This document shows positions 9,745 to 17,952 of a DNA stretch of 64,000 nt, piece by piece; within the stretch, counting starts at the first letter, position 1; the number at the start of each line of letters is the position of its first letter. Location of the stretch: NCBI RefSeq assembly GCF_014645555.1, contig NZ_BMLY01000005.1, positions 186,001-250,000 on the forward strand, read 5' to 3'. The DNA comes from Silvimonas amylolytica. Lineage in GTDB: Bacteria > Pseudomonadota > Gammaproteobacteria > Burkholderiales > Chitinibacteraceae. The position numbers and the translations under genes were made by a program. The notes under the pieces were generated by a model that saw only the letters and a program-made list of their open reading frames with translations, made no database searches and was not told where the DNA came from.

Positions 9745-9891
9745 ATTTTCCGGACGTACGGCGAGGTATTTTTCCGGCTGATTTGTTGTCTTAATCCTGA
9801 CACGAATATTCCCATTCTGATTCAGACGGGCGGTGCGACAGGGGGCGTCCCAAGGTCTAAAGTGATACAAACCGGGACACAGGAGGCACGC

Positions 9892-10188
9892 ATGGCGACC
9901 CAGTTGTTATCGTTGGGGCTGATTGGAATTCGGCTGTATGACCGGATTCTGACTTCGGCCGCCATCTACCCGGGCGAGCTGGCTGATCACATTGTTGATG
10001 AAATCAATATGTATCTGTTGCGCGCCAATGAACGTGAAAAAGTGCTGCTGTTTCATTTGGCGTGTGAGGTGCATGAATCGCTCGACGATATTTATGCGCG
10101 GGTAGACGATCTGGAAACCCGCCAAAGTATCGCGCTATTAATGGATGTATTGATCCAGCGCGCGCGTGAATTAGCGCGACATCATTGA
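9892..10188 (+). CDS. conserved hypothetical protein, 98 aa
   Basis: Small soluble, mostly helical, acidic protein beginning MATQLLSLGLIGIRLYDR. ATG 9892 has an excellent AGGAGG (9881-9886) 5 nt upstream; longer in-frame extensions would start inside the preceding terminator and are rejected. No recognised domain. Its last 7 nt overlap the stop region of the convergent glycosyltransferase gene (10182-10188). Confidence 0.75.
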   Translation: MATQLLSLGLIGIRLYDRILTSAAIYPGELADHIVDEINMYLLRANEREKVLLFHLACEVHESLDDIYARVDDLETRQSIALLMDVLIQRARELARHH

Positions 10189-11210
10189 CTCAGTGGTTGC
10201 ATGGCGGCCAGCCAGCGCCGCCAGCAGGCTTGTGCCTGCGTTTTGTCTTCCTCATGACGCGCGTGATGTAACCCGCGCAAATTCCCCGTCTCATCCAGCT
10301 GCTCCGCCTCGCACAGCGGGTAACTTGCCACACGCAGGCCCGGATCGATCCCCATGAATAAAGCCTTGCAGGGTATGCCCAGGCCGGCGGCCAAATGTAC
10401 TGCCGCACTATCAACGCTGATAACCTGCTCTGCACCGGCGATGACGGCCATGAAGTGGGGCAGAGTGGTCGACCAGCTCGTCAGATCGTGCCACCCGGAC
10501 GTCGCATCCTGCGCAAAGCCTGCCAACGCATGGCTATGGGTGGCCAGCCAGTGCTGAACCCATGGTCGGCGGATGTAGTCCGGCATGCTGCGCAGCGGCG
10601 TACTTGCACGGTGGCAGAGCAGTGAATATCGGCCAGGTAGCGTGGCGGGCAAAGCGGGTCGAGGGATGGCACGCAGCCAGGTGTTTTGCCGTGCGGCCAG
10701 GTCAAGCTGTTCAGGGGCCAGGCCAAGGCTGAGGGCGAAAAAATCATGCATTGGCAACTGATTGAAAGCGGGCCGGAACATGAAGTCAGAGAGATCAATC
10801 CAGACCGAGTCTGGCGTGTCACGGATGTCCGTCAGGGCTAGCGGTAACAGCCGGATGGTCACGATGTGAGTGGCCAGCGTGTAAATCTCCTGCACATGCG
10901 CGGGCGTGTGCGGCGAGAGATAAACCGTGATGTCCAGATGCGGGTTTTGGCGACGCAATTGTTCCAGCACGGCCAGCCCGACAACCGCGTCGCCTAACGC
11001 GACGCCGCAGCCATTCACGATGTGCAGTTGGCGTAGCGTGGCGTAGTCAAGTGCGAAGTGGCCTAACGCGGCATTGCAGATACGGTGGTGAACGGAGAGT
11101 GGGGAAAAGCGCTTGACCGGTTCGCCCAGAAAGGGGAGGTCATACGGGAGCCAGACCAGGCCATCGTCTCGAACGACGGCCTGCTGGCTCAATACCTCTG
11201 ACTCACCCAT
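10182..11210 (-). CDS. glycosyltransferase family 9-like protein
   Basis: 342 residues. The C-terminal half carries the GT-B heptosyltransferase-type pattern SVDSAAVHLAAGLGIPCKALF followed by DPGLR, the nucleotide-sugar-binding side of GT9 enzymes. The N-terminal half has a Rossmann-like block (GCGVALGDAVVGLAVLEQL). The start ATG at 11210 overlaps the stop of the TfpX/TfpZ gene by 8 nt (ATGGGTGA), so the two are made together. This suggests a role in surface or pilin glycosylation rather than LPS core, but that is inference from context. Confidence 0.7.
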   Translation of the reverse strand: MGESEVLSQQAVVRDDGLVWLPYDLPFLGEPVKRFSPLSVHHRICNAALGHFALDYATLRQLHIVNGCGVALGDAVVGLAVLEQLRRQNPHLDITVYLSPHTPAHVQEIYTLATHIVTIRLLPLALTDIRDTPDSVWIDLSDFMFRPAFNQLPMHDFFALSLGLAPEQLDLAARQNTWLRAIPRPALPATLPGRYSLLCHRASTPLRSMPDYIRRPWVQHWLATHSHALAGFAQDATSGWHDLTSWSTTLPHFMAVIAGAEQVISVDSAAVHLAAGLGIPCKALFMGIDPGLRVASYPLCEAEQLDETGNLRGLHHARHEEDKTQAQACWRRWLAAMQPLSQ

Positions 11211-11988
11211 GTTTTTTGGCAAAGGGCGAGACGGTATAACGATCGGGTTGCAGCGCCATGTAGCCGATAAACTGCCCATCCTTACGGGTGAAAGCGACAG
11301 TGCAGCTCTGGAACGCACCTTTCACTGGAAAAAGGGCGATATCCTGGAGGGCGATTTTGTGTTCCTGGATAAAGCGATCAATCACCGCCTGATCTTTCGG
11401 CGGTAAATGGCTGGGCAACGCCAATGTATTGGGAACAATCTGTGCCCAGTGCGCAGTCACTGGTTCCAGGCGCGTAGTAAATTCCGGCGGGAACCCGCTA
11501 TTGGCCATTTCAGTTCCAAACATGTGGACGCTTTCTTCGCCACTTTGGGGTGGCTTGACTGCAAGTAACGGCGGCTGGATGGGGGATTGCTCACGCAACC
11601 GGGCCAGATCACCCCATTCGTTCTTGTTCTGCGGTAAATCGCTCATGCGTAGTGTCTGGAAACCGCGATCAAGAAAGGCGGTCACCACCGGGCGTTGGGA
11701 GTAAAGCGTCGCTACACCGTAGACCAGCGCGCCAATTTGCACCACGGCGATCACAACAAAATCAAAGTACAAGGCGCGCTTGCTTTTCCCTTGTACATAA
11801 ACAAGACCGGTCATCAGCGGGCCCAGCACGATATCGACCGATGCGGTGATGCGTAACCCCTGGAACAAACCGTTAATCTCGTAATACGGCCACGGATAAC
11901 AGTAATGAATGAGCAGCCCAAGAATCAGGCCAAAAATGGTAAGGCTGATAAGTAGATGCAGGCCCGCTGCTTTTAATCTTCTGAGCAT
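11203..11988 (-). CDS. TfpX/TfpZ-family type IV pilin accessory membrane protein
   Basis: 261 residues. Starts MLRRLKAAGLHLLISL with two or three N-terminal transmembrane segments (about 8-30, 45-65, 75-95), then the family-typical VDIVLGPLMT and FDFVVIAVVQIGALVYG blocks and a periplasmic C-terminal part. In Pseudomonas, TfpX/TfpZ proteins are encoded beside group-specific pilins and help pilin assembly. No pilin gene lies nearby, which is unusual. It precedes and overlaps the GT9-like gene. Confidence 0.82.
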   Translation of the reverse strand: MLRRLKAAGLHLLISLTIFGLILGLLIHYCYPWPYYEINGLFQGLRITASVDIVLGPLMTGLVYVQGKSKRALYFDFVVIAVVQIGALVYGVATLYSQRPVVTAFLDRGFQTLRMSDLPQNKNEWGDLARLREQSPIQPPLLAVKPPQSGEESVHMFGTEMANSGFPPEFTTRLEPVTAHWAQIVPNTLALPSHLPPKDQAVIDRFIQEHKIALQDIALFPVKGAFQSCTVAFTRKDGQFIGYMALQPDRYTVSPFAKKHG

Positions 11989-12124
11989 GAATCCGGTACT
12001 CCGAGGTAAATCGGTTTCTGGTAAAAAATAAATAGATAACGAAGCTTACAACAGCTGGTTTACCGGATGAATACCTGACGTGCCTCACCACGCACATCTG
12101 CGACAATTGGCGGCCTGGAAAAAC

Positions 12125-12152
12125 AAAAACGGCACCCGCAGGTGCCGTTTTT
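12125..12152 (-). terminator. bidirectional intrinsic terminator
   Basis: AAAAACGGCACC (12125-12136), loop CGCA, GGTGCCGTTTTT. Strong stem with A- and T-runs on both sides. On the minus strand it ends the glycine-zipper gene 21 nt after its stop. Confidence 0.85.
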
Positions 12153-12172
12153 GCTTGATGACCGATGAAGGG

Positions 12173-12841
12173 TTATTCAGCCACCAGCGTATCGCCAGAG
12201 ACATGAACCCGTTGACCGGCCGAGAAGGCGGGTTGTGCCTTGTAAGTAAAGGTCCGGGTATTGCCGTCGTCAAACTGGACGTGTACTTCGTAGTCGGTTT
12301 CGCTGCGCACGTGTTTTTCAACCGTGTTGCCAGCCAATGCACCGCCCACCGCGCCGACGACAGTAGCCAGGGTACGGCCGCGGCCATTACCGACCTGATT
12401 GCCGAGCAAACCACCTACTACACCGCCAGCCACAGCACCGCCGCCAGACGAATCACCTTCATGCTTGATGGCCTGGACGCTGGTGACCTGACCACACGTC
12501 GCGCAAACCTGTTTGGCGGGTTGTGGCGCAGGCTGGTTGGATGCGTATTCTTCGCCCTTGTTGTGGGAGGTTGCACGCTGGTTATTGCTATGTTTGGGTT
12601 TGGCTTCTGCCACTGGGGCGGCCGTAGGCGTTGGCGCCGGCGTAGCGACGGCGACCTGCGCAGGTACGGATGCAGGTTCTGAGGCGATAGCGACTACGGC
12701 CGGTACGCTGGCTGCAATTTCAGATGCCTCGGTCTTGTTGCCGCCAATCCAGCCGGCCATATGGGCGACGGCTACGCCGCACGCCAGGATGACTGCACCA
12801 GCGGCAGCCATGATCATTGGGTGAAGTTTCTGATCGGACAT
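12173..12841 (-). CDS. glycine-zipper 2TM-domain protein (SlyB/17-kDa antigen-like)
   Basis: 222 residues. N-terminal membrane segment (about 8-30, AAAGAVILACGVAVAHMAGW) after a short cytoplasmic tail, an Ala/Pro-rich linker, a CATCG pair, then the glycine zipper GGGAVAGGVVGGLLGNQVGNG and a C-terminal beta-rich domain ending in SGDTLVAE. Related proteins sit in the outer membrane or periplasm, but this one has a signal-anchor rather than a lipobox. ATG 12841 has AAGGAG about 8 nt upstream; an in-frame extension to 12940 lacks a ribosome site. Confidence 0.8.
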   Translation of the reverse strand: MSDQKLHPMIMAAAGAVILACGVAVAHMAGWIGGNKTEASEIAASVPAVVAIASEPASVPAQVAVATPAPTPTAAPVAEAKPKHSNNQRATSHNKGEEYASNQPAPQPAKQVCATCGQVTSVQAIKHEGDSSGGGAVAGGVVGGLLGNQVGNGRGRTLATVVGAVGGALAGNTVEKHVRSETDYEVHVQFDDGNTRTFTYKAQPAFSAGQRVHVSGDTLVAE

Positions 12842-13220
12842 TGCGTTTCTCCTTGAGATGTCCCTGGGGCTTTCAAGCCTTCGTTTTAGGTGGCCGAATT
12901 CTAGCGTCACCTCACCGGCATACATAGTGAGGATCTCCACAACAGGCTCGCCACTATTACCTGGTCTTGTTACAGGTATCTCTTTGTTGGCAAAGCGGTA
13001 TTTGGCTAAGACCGGGCTAACGGTCCAAAGTGCCGCCTGGCAGTTCGATGGGCGGTAGCACTGTGGCCCAAGTCACCAGACTAGATGAAAAATATGGATT
13101 CGTAGAAGGGGCCAGCTATCCGCGCCGGCGAATCCCGCGCTAACGACGCTGTCAGCGCCTACAATGCAGCCTGTTGCATCTCATTTGTCTTCTACAAATT
13201 TCTGCGGCGCACCCAGTCTC
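12842..13220. other. 379-bp intergenic region, divergent promoters expected
   Basis: No gene is visible on either strand. It separates the minus-strand glycine-zipper gene from the plus-strand permease. TAGAAT on the minus strand (12903-12898) and TACAAT at 13160-13165 on the plus strand are plausible -10 boxes, but neither has a convincing -35. Confidence 0.4.
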
Positions 13221-14408
13221 ATGACCGATACGAACCCAAACAAAGAAAACCGTCACACCTGGATTGAATCTGCCGTTGCCACCTGCTCGGTGGTGGGCCT
13301 GATGTTGATGTCGTACCAGATTCTGGCGCCCTTTGTGGCTGCGCTGATCTGGGCAGGTATTCTGGTCTATGCCACCTGGCAACCGTACATGCTGATGGTG
13401 CGTCTGTGCCGCGGTAACCGCCTGCTGCCGGCGCTGGTGATGTTGGTCGTGTTTACCTTCGTCATCATTACCCCGATGTTGATGGCGGGCGTTGAGCTTT
13501 CCGCAAACGTAGATGAAATCTCCGTCTGGTTGCATGAGCACGTTCAGGCAGGACTGCCAACCTTGCCAGACTGGATCGTTCATATTCCGTGGGCAGGTTC
13601 GCGGATTGATACCTTCTGGCATGGCATCGCAACGGGTGACCCGGAGGTCATGGCACGCGTCAAAGAGTGGAGCAAACCACTTGGTGGCTTCTTGTTGAAG
13701 ATGGGTGCCGCAGTAGGTAGTGGCGTGTTGCTGTTGTTTCTTAGCCTGGCGTTCTCGTTCTTTTTCTATATCAGCGGCCACGATCTGATTCACTGGCTGA
13801 TGATCATTCTGCGCCGTATTGGCGGGCAGCGTGGTCAGGAGCTGATGATGATTGCCGGTGGTACGGTACGTGGCGTGGTGTACGGATTTATCGGTACCGC
13901 GCTGGTACAGGGTGCACTGGCATGGTTTGGTTATCTGATCGCCGGGGTGCCCAATGCGGCGGCCTTTGGTCTCGTCTCGTGCTTTTTGTCCTTGATGCCG
14001 GGCGGTCCCAGTTTGCTTGGGTTACCCGTCGCGTTCTGGCTGTACCACGAAGGCAGCACTGGTTGGGCGATTTTCCTCGCCATCTGGATGGTGGGCGTGG
14101 TCAGCATGGCCGATAACGTGGTCAAGCCATTGTTGATTGGCAAAGAAAGCAATTTGCCCTTTGTGCTGATTCTGATCGGCGTGATCGGCGGGGCCATGGC
14201 GTGGGGGGTGATGGGCGTGTTTCTTGGCCCGACCTTGCTGGCGGTCAGCTACACCTTGCTGCACAACTGGGCGCGGTTTGATGCGGCAGACGCGACTGGC
14301 TCACCGGCGGGCAAACCGCAGGAGCCTCCGGCGGATAAGGCGGCCAATGCGGCCATTGAAGATGCTCCGCCGGAAGTCAAACTGCCGGAAGAACACCAGC
14401 AGTCCTGA
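13221..14408 (+). CDS. AI-2E family (PerM/YdiK-like) membrane permease
   Basis: 395 residues with about seven or eight hydrophobic segments in the UPF0118/AI-2E layout: two pairs of N-terminal helices, a long soluble section (about 100-160), and the C-terminal GFIGTALVQGALAWFGYLIAGVPNAAAFG and FLGPTLLAVSYTLL blocks. Family members export signals or act as ion/proton antiporters; the substrate here is unknown. The tail is charged and Pro/Glu-rich. ATG 13221 is preferred to ATG 13164 by family length, but neither has a clear Shine-Dalgarno. Confidence 0.82.
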   Translation: MTDTNPNKENRHTWIESAVATCSVVGLMLMSYQILAPFVAALIWAGILVYATWQPYMLMVRLCRGNRLLPALVMLVVFTFVIITPMLMAGVELSANVDEISVWLHEHVQAGLPTLPDWIVHIPWAGSRIDTFWHGIATGDPEVMARVKEWSKPLGGFLLKMGAAVGSGVLLLFLSLAFSFFFYISGHDLIHWLMIILRRIGGQRGQELMMIAGGTVRGVVYGFIGTALVQGALAWFGYLIAGVPNAAAFGLVSCFLSLMPGGPSLLGLPVAFWLYHEGSTGWAIFLAIWMVGVVSMADNVVKPLLIGKESNLPFVLILIGVIGGAMAWGVMGVFLGPTLLAVSYTLLHNWARFDAADATGSPAGKPQEPPADKAANAAIEDAPPEVKLPEEHQQS

Positions 14409-14413
14409 TCTGA

Positions 14414-15310
14414 TTATCGCTCCTGCACTTTGGTTTTAAGCCAACTCACAAAGGTCTGGACGGCCGGGCGCCAGGGGGGCGCGTCCGGCGTCACAATCCA
14501 GTATGCCCCAGGCATGCGCACTCGCAGATCAAACAGCGGTATCAGCGTGCCTTCGGCCAGCTCTGGCTGGATCAACGACGCCCGCGCCAGTCCTACGCCT
14601 TGTCCTTGTGCTGCAGCTTGAACCAGCAACGCTGAATCATTGAACACCATACTGCCCAGCGCCGGCGCGCCAGCCACGCCTGCTGCCGCAAACCATCGCT
14701 CCCAGGGTTCGGTGTCAGAGCGTAGTAATACGCGATTGAGCAAATCTGCTGGCGTTGCGGGCAGCCCGCCGGGCAAATTGGGGCTGGCCACCACGACGAA
14801 CTCATCATCCATCAAGTGTTCCAGATGCACGCCAGGCCATTTGCCTTCGCCCACCCGGATGCCCAGATCAATCTCTTCTGCCACCAGGTTTTCCGGCGTT
14901 TTGGTCGAACGTATCCATAGTTCGACATCGGGATATTTGCTGATGAATTCGCCCAGGCGGGGGGTGAGCCATTTGGCCGCAAAAGAGGGCAGGCACGTGA
15001 TCACCAGTCTGGGGCGCTGCTGTTCCTGTGCGATTGCGGCTATTTCGCCCGCAATATCGTTGAATGCACCGTTGAGAATATTCGCCAGACGTTGACCGGG
15101 CGCAGTCAGTACGACACCGCGCCCGTTACGGGAAAACAACCGGAATCCTAATTGCGATTCCAGTGTTTTGATCTGATGGCTGACCGCGCCGTGCGTGACG
15201 AATAACTCATCAGCCGCGCGGGCCAGATTGCCCAGCCGGGCGGCGGCTTCAAAAGCCCGCAACGCAGAGAGCGAGGGCAGGCGGCCTGGGGGTTTTAATG
15301 GTGAATCCAA
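14414..15310 (-). CDS. LysR-family regulator, GcvA-like
   Basis: 298 residues. N-terminal winged HTH (LSALRAFEAAARLGNLARAADELFVTHGAVSHQ, about 15-50) of the GcvA subgroup, with a LysR substrate-binding domain from about 95 onward. Encoded divergently from the DUF2917/rhodanese pair, with a 112-bp shared region holding a perfect 14-bp palindrome at 15329. By the usual LysR logic it probably controls itself and that pair. Effector unknown. Confidence 0.88.
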   Translation of the reverse strand: MDSPLKPPGRLPSLSALRAFEAAARLGNLARAADELFVTHGAVSHQIKTLESQLGFRLFSRNGRGVVLTAPGQRLANILNGAFNDIAGEIAAIAQEQQRPRLVITCLPSFAAKWLTPRLGEFISKYPDVELWIRSTKTPENLVAEEIDLGIRVGEGKWPGVHLEHLMDDEFVVVASPNLPGGLPATPADLLNRVLLRSDTEPWERWFAAAGVAGAPALGSMVFNDSALLVQAAAQGQGVGLARASLIQPELAEGTLIPLFDLRVRMPGAYWIVTPDAPPWRPAVQTFVSWLKTKVQER

Positions 15311-15328
15311 TTCAACTATCCACGCAAA

Positions 15329-15342
15329 AACAATCGATTGTT
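15329..15342. promoter_or_regulatory. 14-bp perfect palindrome, candidate LysR operator
   Basis: AACAATCGATTGTT is its own reverse complement and lies 18 bp before the LysR start, in the divergent region to the gene at 15423. It is the obvious candidate operator, though LysR boxes are usually T-N11-A. Confidence 0.5.
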
Positions 15343-15422
15343 CGAGACAAGTGAAACCGGAAAAATCCTTCCTGCAGAGATACTAATGTGCTTTGCGGTA
15401 GACATGAAGAAGGATAAGCGTC

Positions 15423-15671
15423 ATGAGCTCAGCTAACGGTTTGCCGATGCGTTTGTATAACGCACAGTTACTCTCTATTCGTGATCGTAGTGTGCGCGTC
15501 ACCGGTGGCAAAGCGTGGCTGACAGATGCAAAGGGTAAAGACCTGATTCTGAGTTCTGGTGACTGCTATCGCGTACGCGGCCTTGCGGTGATTGAGGCCA
15601 TTGGCGCGACCGACCTGGTGTTCGAACCGGCTGCCGGCACGTCGGATCAACACCTGCTGATTGTTTCTTGA
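15423..15671 (+). CDS. DUF2917-domain protein, 82 aa
   Basis: Small beta-rich protein: a cupin-like half barrel typical of DUF2917 (SVRVTGGKAWLTDAKGKDLILSSGD). AAGGA lies about 8 nt before ATG 15423. It is 13 nt upstream of the rhodanese gene and presumably cotranscribed under the divergent LysR regulator. No biochemical role is known for the family. Confidence 0.75.
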   Translation: MSSANGLPMRLYNAQLLSIRDRSVRVTGGKAWLTDAKGKDLILSSGDCYRVRGLAVIEAIGATDLVFEPAAGTSDQHLLIVS

Positions 15672-15684
15672 GGAGAGACCAAAC

Positions 15685-16077
15685 ATGGACGAACACATCG
15701 CGCATTACGCCCAGAAACTGCAATACGAAATCGACGCGGCAGACCTGATGCACCTGCGTACGACTGGCCATCAAGTTGTGGTGGTCGATGCCCGCACAGC
15801 GGAGGCTTTTCTGCACGAACATATCCCCGGCGCGATCAACTTGCCGCATCGGCTGATGAGTGAGGTATCCACGTCCGGCTTGCCGCGCGACGCGTTGTAC
15901 GTGACATATTGTGATGGGATCGGCTGCAATGCCTCCACCAAAGGGGCGCTTCAAATGGCAAAGCTGGGCTTTGCGGTACGTGAACTGATTGGCGGGCTGG
16001 ACTGGTTCAAGCGGGATGGCTACGCGACTGAAGGTCTGGCTGCTGTGCCTGCCCTGGATATCGCGTGTGCCTGTTGA
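15685..16077 (+). CDS. rhodanese-like sulfurtransferase domain protein
   Basis: 130-residue single rhodanese domain: VVVVDARTAEAF near 31, HIPGAINLPH near 46, and the active-site loop YCDGIGCNAST with candidate catalytic C76. The loop is one or two residues unlike the classic CRxGxR, so the sulfur donor/acceptor may differ. GAGGAGA lies 8 nt before ATG 15685. Cytoplasmic; follows the DUF2917 gene closely. Confidence 0.85.
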   Translation: MDEHIAHYAQKLQYEIDAADLMHLRTTGHQVVVVDARTAEAFLHEHIPGAINLPHRLMSEVSTSGLPRDALYVTYCDGIGCNASTKGALQMAKLGFAVRELIGGLDWFKRDGYATEGLAAVPALDIACAC

Positions 16078-16249
16078 GCCTGATTGGGCTGGTGCGTGCG
16101 CCAGCCCCTCGCACTCATCTTTCCAGCCGATCCGGCCTGCCTGGGGGCCGCCAATGCGGTAATTTGTCATTCTTGGCATTGATACAAGAACTTCTCAATA
16201 TCCGGACAACCTATCAGAGGTGACTCACCAACATCAGGAGCCCCTCTCA

Positions 16250-16702
16250 GTGATCCGCTCTGTTTCTAAATACACTGTGTTGGCGTTGGTCCTTGCCAGT
16301 ATGGCCGCTACGGTATTTGCCGATGATCGTCACGGTGGACCCGGCAAACCGCCTTCACAGTCGAAACCCCCTGCGCACGGCAAACCGCCTCAGGCTCATC
16401 CACCACAGCAGGCGCACAGGCCTCCGCAGCACGCCCATCGACCCCCACCGCCGCACGCACACCGACCGCCGCCGCAATGGCATAACCGTGACCAGTGGCG
16501 TCGGGCGCACAGCCGCCATGTGCAGGGGCGTTACTTTGATGATTGGCATCGCAGCTATTACTACCGACCCGGTCAATGGGTGTGGTATCAGGGCCGCGTG
16601 TGGGAGCCAGTACGCCCGCTCAGCAGTGTGGAAATCGGCCTCTCGCCCTTGCAAGCGCCGGGTTTGTGGGTAGACATCACCGCGCGCATCCCGCTGAACT
16701 GA
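16250..16702 (+). CDS. exported Pro/His-rich protein, member 1 of a tandem family of three
   Basis: 150 residues from GTG 16250 (AGGAG 9 nt upstream). Signal peptide MIRSVSKYTVLALVLASMA..FA then a Pro/His repeat-like linker, then a C-terminal domain of about 75 residues: GRYFDDW.., YRPGQWVWYQGRVWEPVRP, and LWVDI near the end. The YFDDW part recalls RcnB metal-homeostasis proteins; the PGQWVWYxGxxWE...W part recalls the CBM5/12 carbohydrate-binding pattern. I cannot decide between them. Likely periplasmic or secreted; may bind metal through His. Confidence 0.7.
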   Translation: MIRSVSKYTVLALVLASMAATVFADDRHGGPGKPPSQSKPPAHGKPPQAHPPQQAHRPPQHAHRPPPPHAHRPPPQWHNRDQWRRAHSRHVQGRYFDDWHRSYYYRPGQWVWYQGRVWEPVRPLSSVEIGLSPLQAPGLWVDITARIPLN

Positions 16703-16840
16703 GTCGCTTTGCCGGTAAGAAAAAGTAAAAAACAACCAGGGCAATGTTGACTTGCTCACATCGTCGCGTAATCAATTCGCGGTAAAAACAAGTTGGTGCA
16801 CACGCAAGATACAAGCACCGGACAACAAAGGAGAAACAAC

Positions 16841-17239
16841 ATGAATCGAAAAGTGCTCGTTCCGTTGATTGCCGCTGCCGGCCTTTTGATGGGTTCGGCA
16901 GCCATGGCCGATGATGACCATCACGATCATGGTCATGACAATCCACCGCAACATCAGGACAACCATCATGATGATCACGGGCATCGCCCGCCGCCTCCAC
17001 CGCAAGAGCACCATTGGGCCTCGCGCGATGATTGGCGCCGCGCCCATGCCAGCCATCTCAAGGGCAAGTATTTTGATGACTGGCGCTCAGGTTACCGTTA
17101 TCAACCTGGCCAGTACGTCTGGTACAACGGCCGCGCATGGGAACCCGCCCGTCCGTTGAGCCCGGAAGAAGTACGCGCCGCGCCAACACCGGCCTCTGGC
17201 CTGTGGGTTGATATCACAGCCAGCTTCCCGTTGCGTTAA
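16841..17239 (+). CDS. exported His-rich protein, member 2 of the tandem family
   Basis: 132 residues. Signal peptide MNRKVLVPLIAAAGLLMGSAAMA, a dense His/Asp linker (DDDHHDHGHDN...), then the same C-terminal domain as its neighbours: GKYFDDWRSGYRYQPGQYVWY, NGRAWEPARPLSPEE, GLWVDI. Excellent AAAGGAG before ATG 16841. Own terminator at 17256 suggests separate or stepwise transcription. His density points to divalent metal binding; the fold call is tentative. Confidence 0.7.
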   Translation: MNRKVLVPLIAAAGLLMGSAAMADDDHHDHGHDNPPQHQDNHHDDHGHRPPPPPQEHHWASRDDWRRAHASHLKGKYFDDWRSGYRYQPGQYVWYNGRAWEPARPLSPEEVRAAPTPASGLWVDITASFPLR

Positions 17240-17255
17240 GCCTGCGTGATCCTGG

Positions 17256-17288
17256 AAAAACGGCAGCCATTCTCTGGCTGCCGTTTTT
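17256..17288 (+). terminator. intrinsic terminator after the second His-rich gene
   Basis: AAAAACGGCAGCCA (17256-17269), loop TTCTC, TGGCTGCCGTTTTT (17275-17288): 14-bp perfect stem with T-run. Confidence 0.92.
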
Positions 17289-17450
17289 ATTTGCCTGTCA
17301 GTGATAGAAATGACCTTGAGTCGTCCGTGACACTGCTGTCGTGTCTCGTAACGATCGGTACAAATTGTTAACTTGCTTACAGAATAGATGTACAAAGCCG
17401 GGCACGATGGCGCCATCGCTTCAGTACAAGATCGACAAAGGAGATACATC

Positions 17451-17876
17451 ATGAAGCCCCGCACCCGTACTTTGATGAATACACTGCTGGCTCTTGTCAT
17501 GGTTGGCAGTGTCAGTGCCGCCCTGGCCCACGACCACGATGATGACCACTGGCACGACGATCACCATGATCACGGCCGCCACGAAGGCTGGTACAAAGAT
17601 GACCACCGTGGCCCGCCCCCGCGCTACCACGATGACCCGCGCTACCACGATGACCCGCGCTGGCATGATCGCGGTCGTTGGGATCGCTGGGCCGAGACCC
17701 GTCATCACCACTTCGTTGACTGGCGTCCAGGCTACGTTTACCAGCCGGGCCAGTGGGTCTGGTATCAAGGCCACACCTATCAGGCCCGCGTGCCAGTCGT
17801 CGCTGCCAACGTCGCTGTGCCGGTCGCCCAGCCGGGTGCCTGGCTGGATATCTCGGCCAGCATTCCGCTGAACTAA
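17451..17876 (+). CDS. exported His-rich protein, member 3 of the tandem family
   Basis: 141 residues. Signal peptide ending SVSAALA before HDHDDDHWHDD; a His/Asp/Arg linker containing an exact duplication of RYHDDP; then the family C-terminal domain (VDWRPGYVYQPGQWVWY, QGHTYQARVPV, GAWLDI). This member fits the CBM5/12-like pattern YxxGxxVxYxGxxYxA...W best. AAAGGAG lies before ATG 17451, in a leader nearly identical to that of member 2 (AAAGGAGAxACA). Probably recent tandem duplication. Confidence 0.7.
   Translation: MKPRTRTLMNTLLALVMVGSVSAALAHDHDDDHWHDDHHDHGRHEGWYKDDHRGPPPRYHDDPRYHDDPRWHDRGRWDRWAETRHHHFVDWRPGYVYQPGQWVWYQGHTYQARVPVVAANVAVPVAQPGAWLDISASIPLN
17621..17656 (+). repeat. two perfect 18-bp tandem repeats inside the third His-rich gene
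   Basis: GCGCTACCACGATGACCC occurs twice in succession (17621-17638, 17639-17656), followed by a degenerate third copy (GCGCTGGCATGATC). Being a multiple of three it adds one RYHDDP unit per copy. Confidence 0.9.
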
Positions 17877-17898
17877 GCAACGCGTCGCTACAGATAAC

Positions 17899-17932
17899 AA
17901 AAAGCCCGCCGGAGTGATCCGGCGGGCTTTTT
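17899..17932. terminator. bidirectional terminator between the His-rich genes and valS
   Basis: AAAAAGCCCGCCGGA (17899-17913), loop GTGA, TCCGGCGGGCTTTTT (17918-17932). Perfect 15-bp stem; serves the convergent gene at 17451 and valS. Confidence 0.92.
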
Positions 17933-17952
17933 CATGGCTTGTCTATCGGCAA

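Noticed and set aside
9733-9891. N-terminal extension of the 98-residue protein
   Set aside because: It would start within the T-side of the intrinsic terminator at 9712, and the ATG at 9892 has an excellent ribosome site.
16355-16500. Pro/His repeats as a CRISPR-like or tandem-repeat array
   Set aside because: Repeats are amino-acid level, irregular and inside a coding frame; no spacer structure is present.
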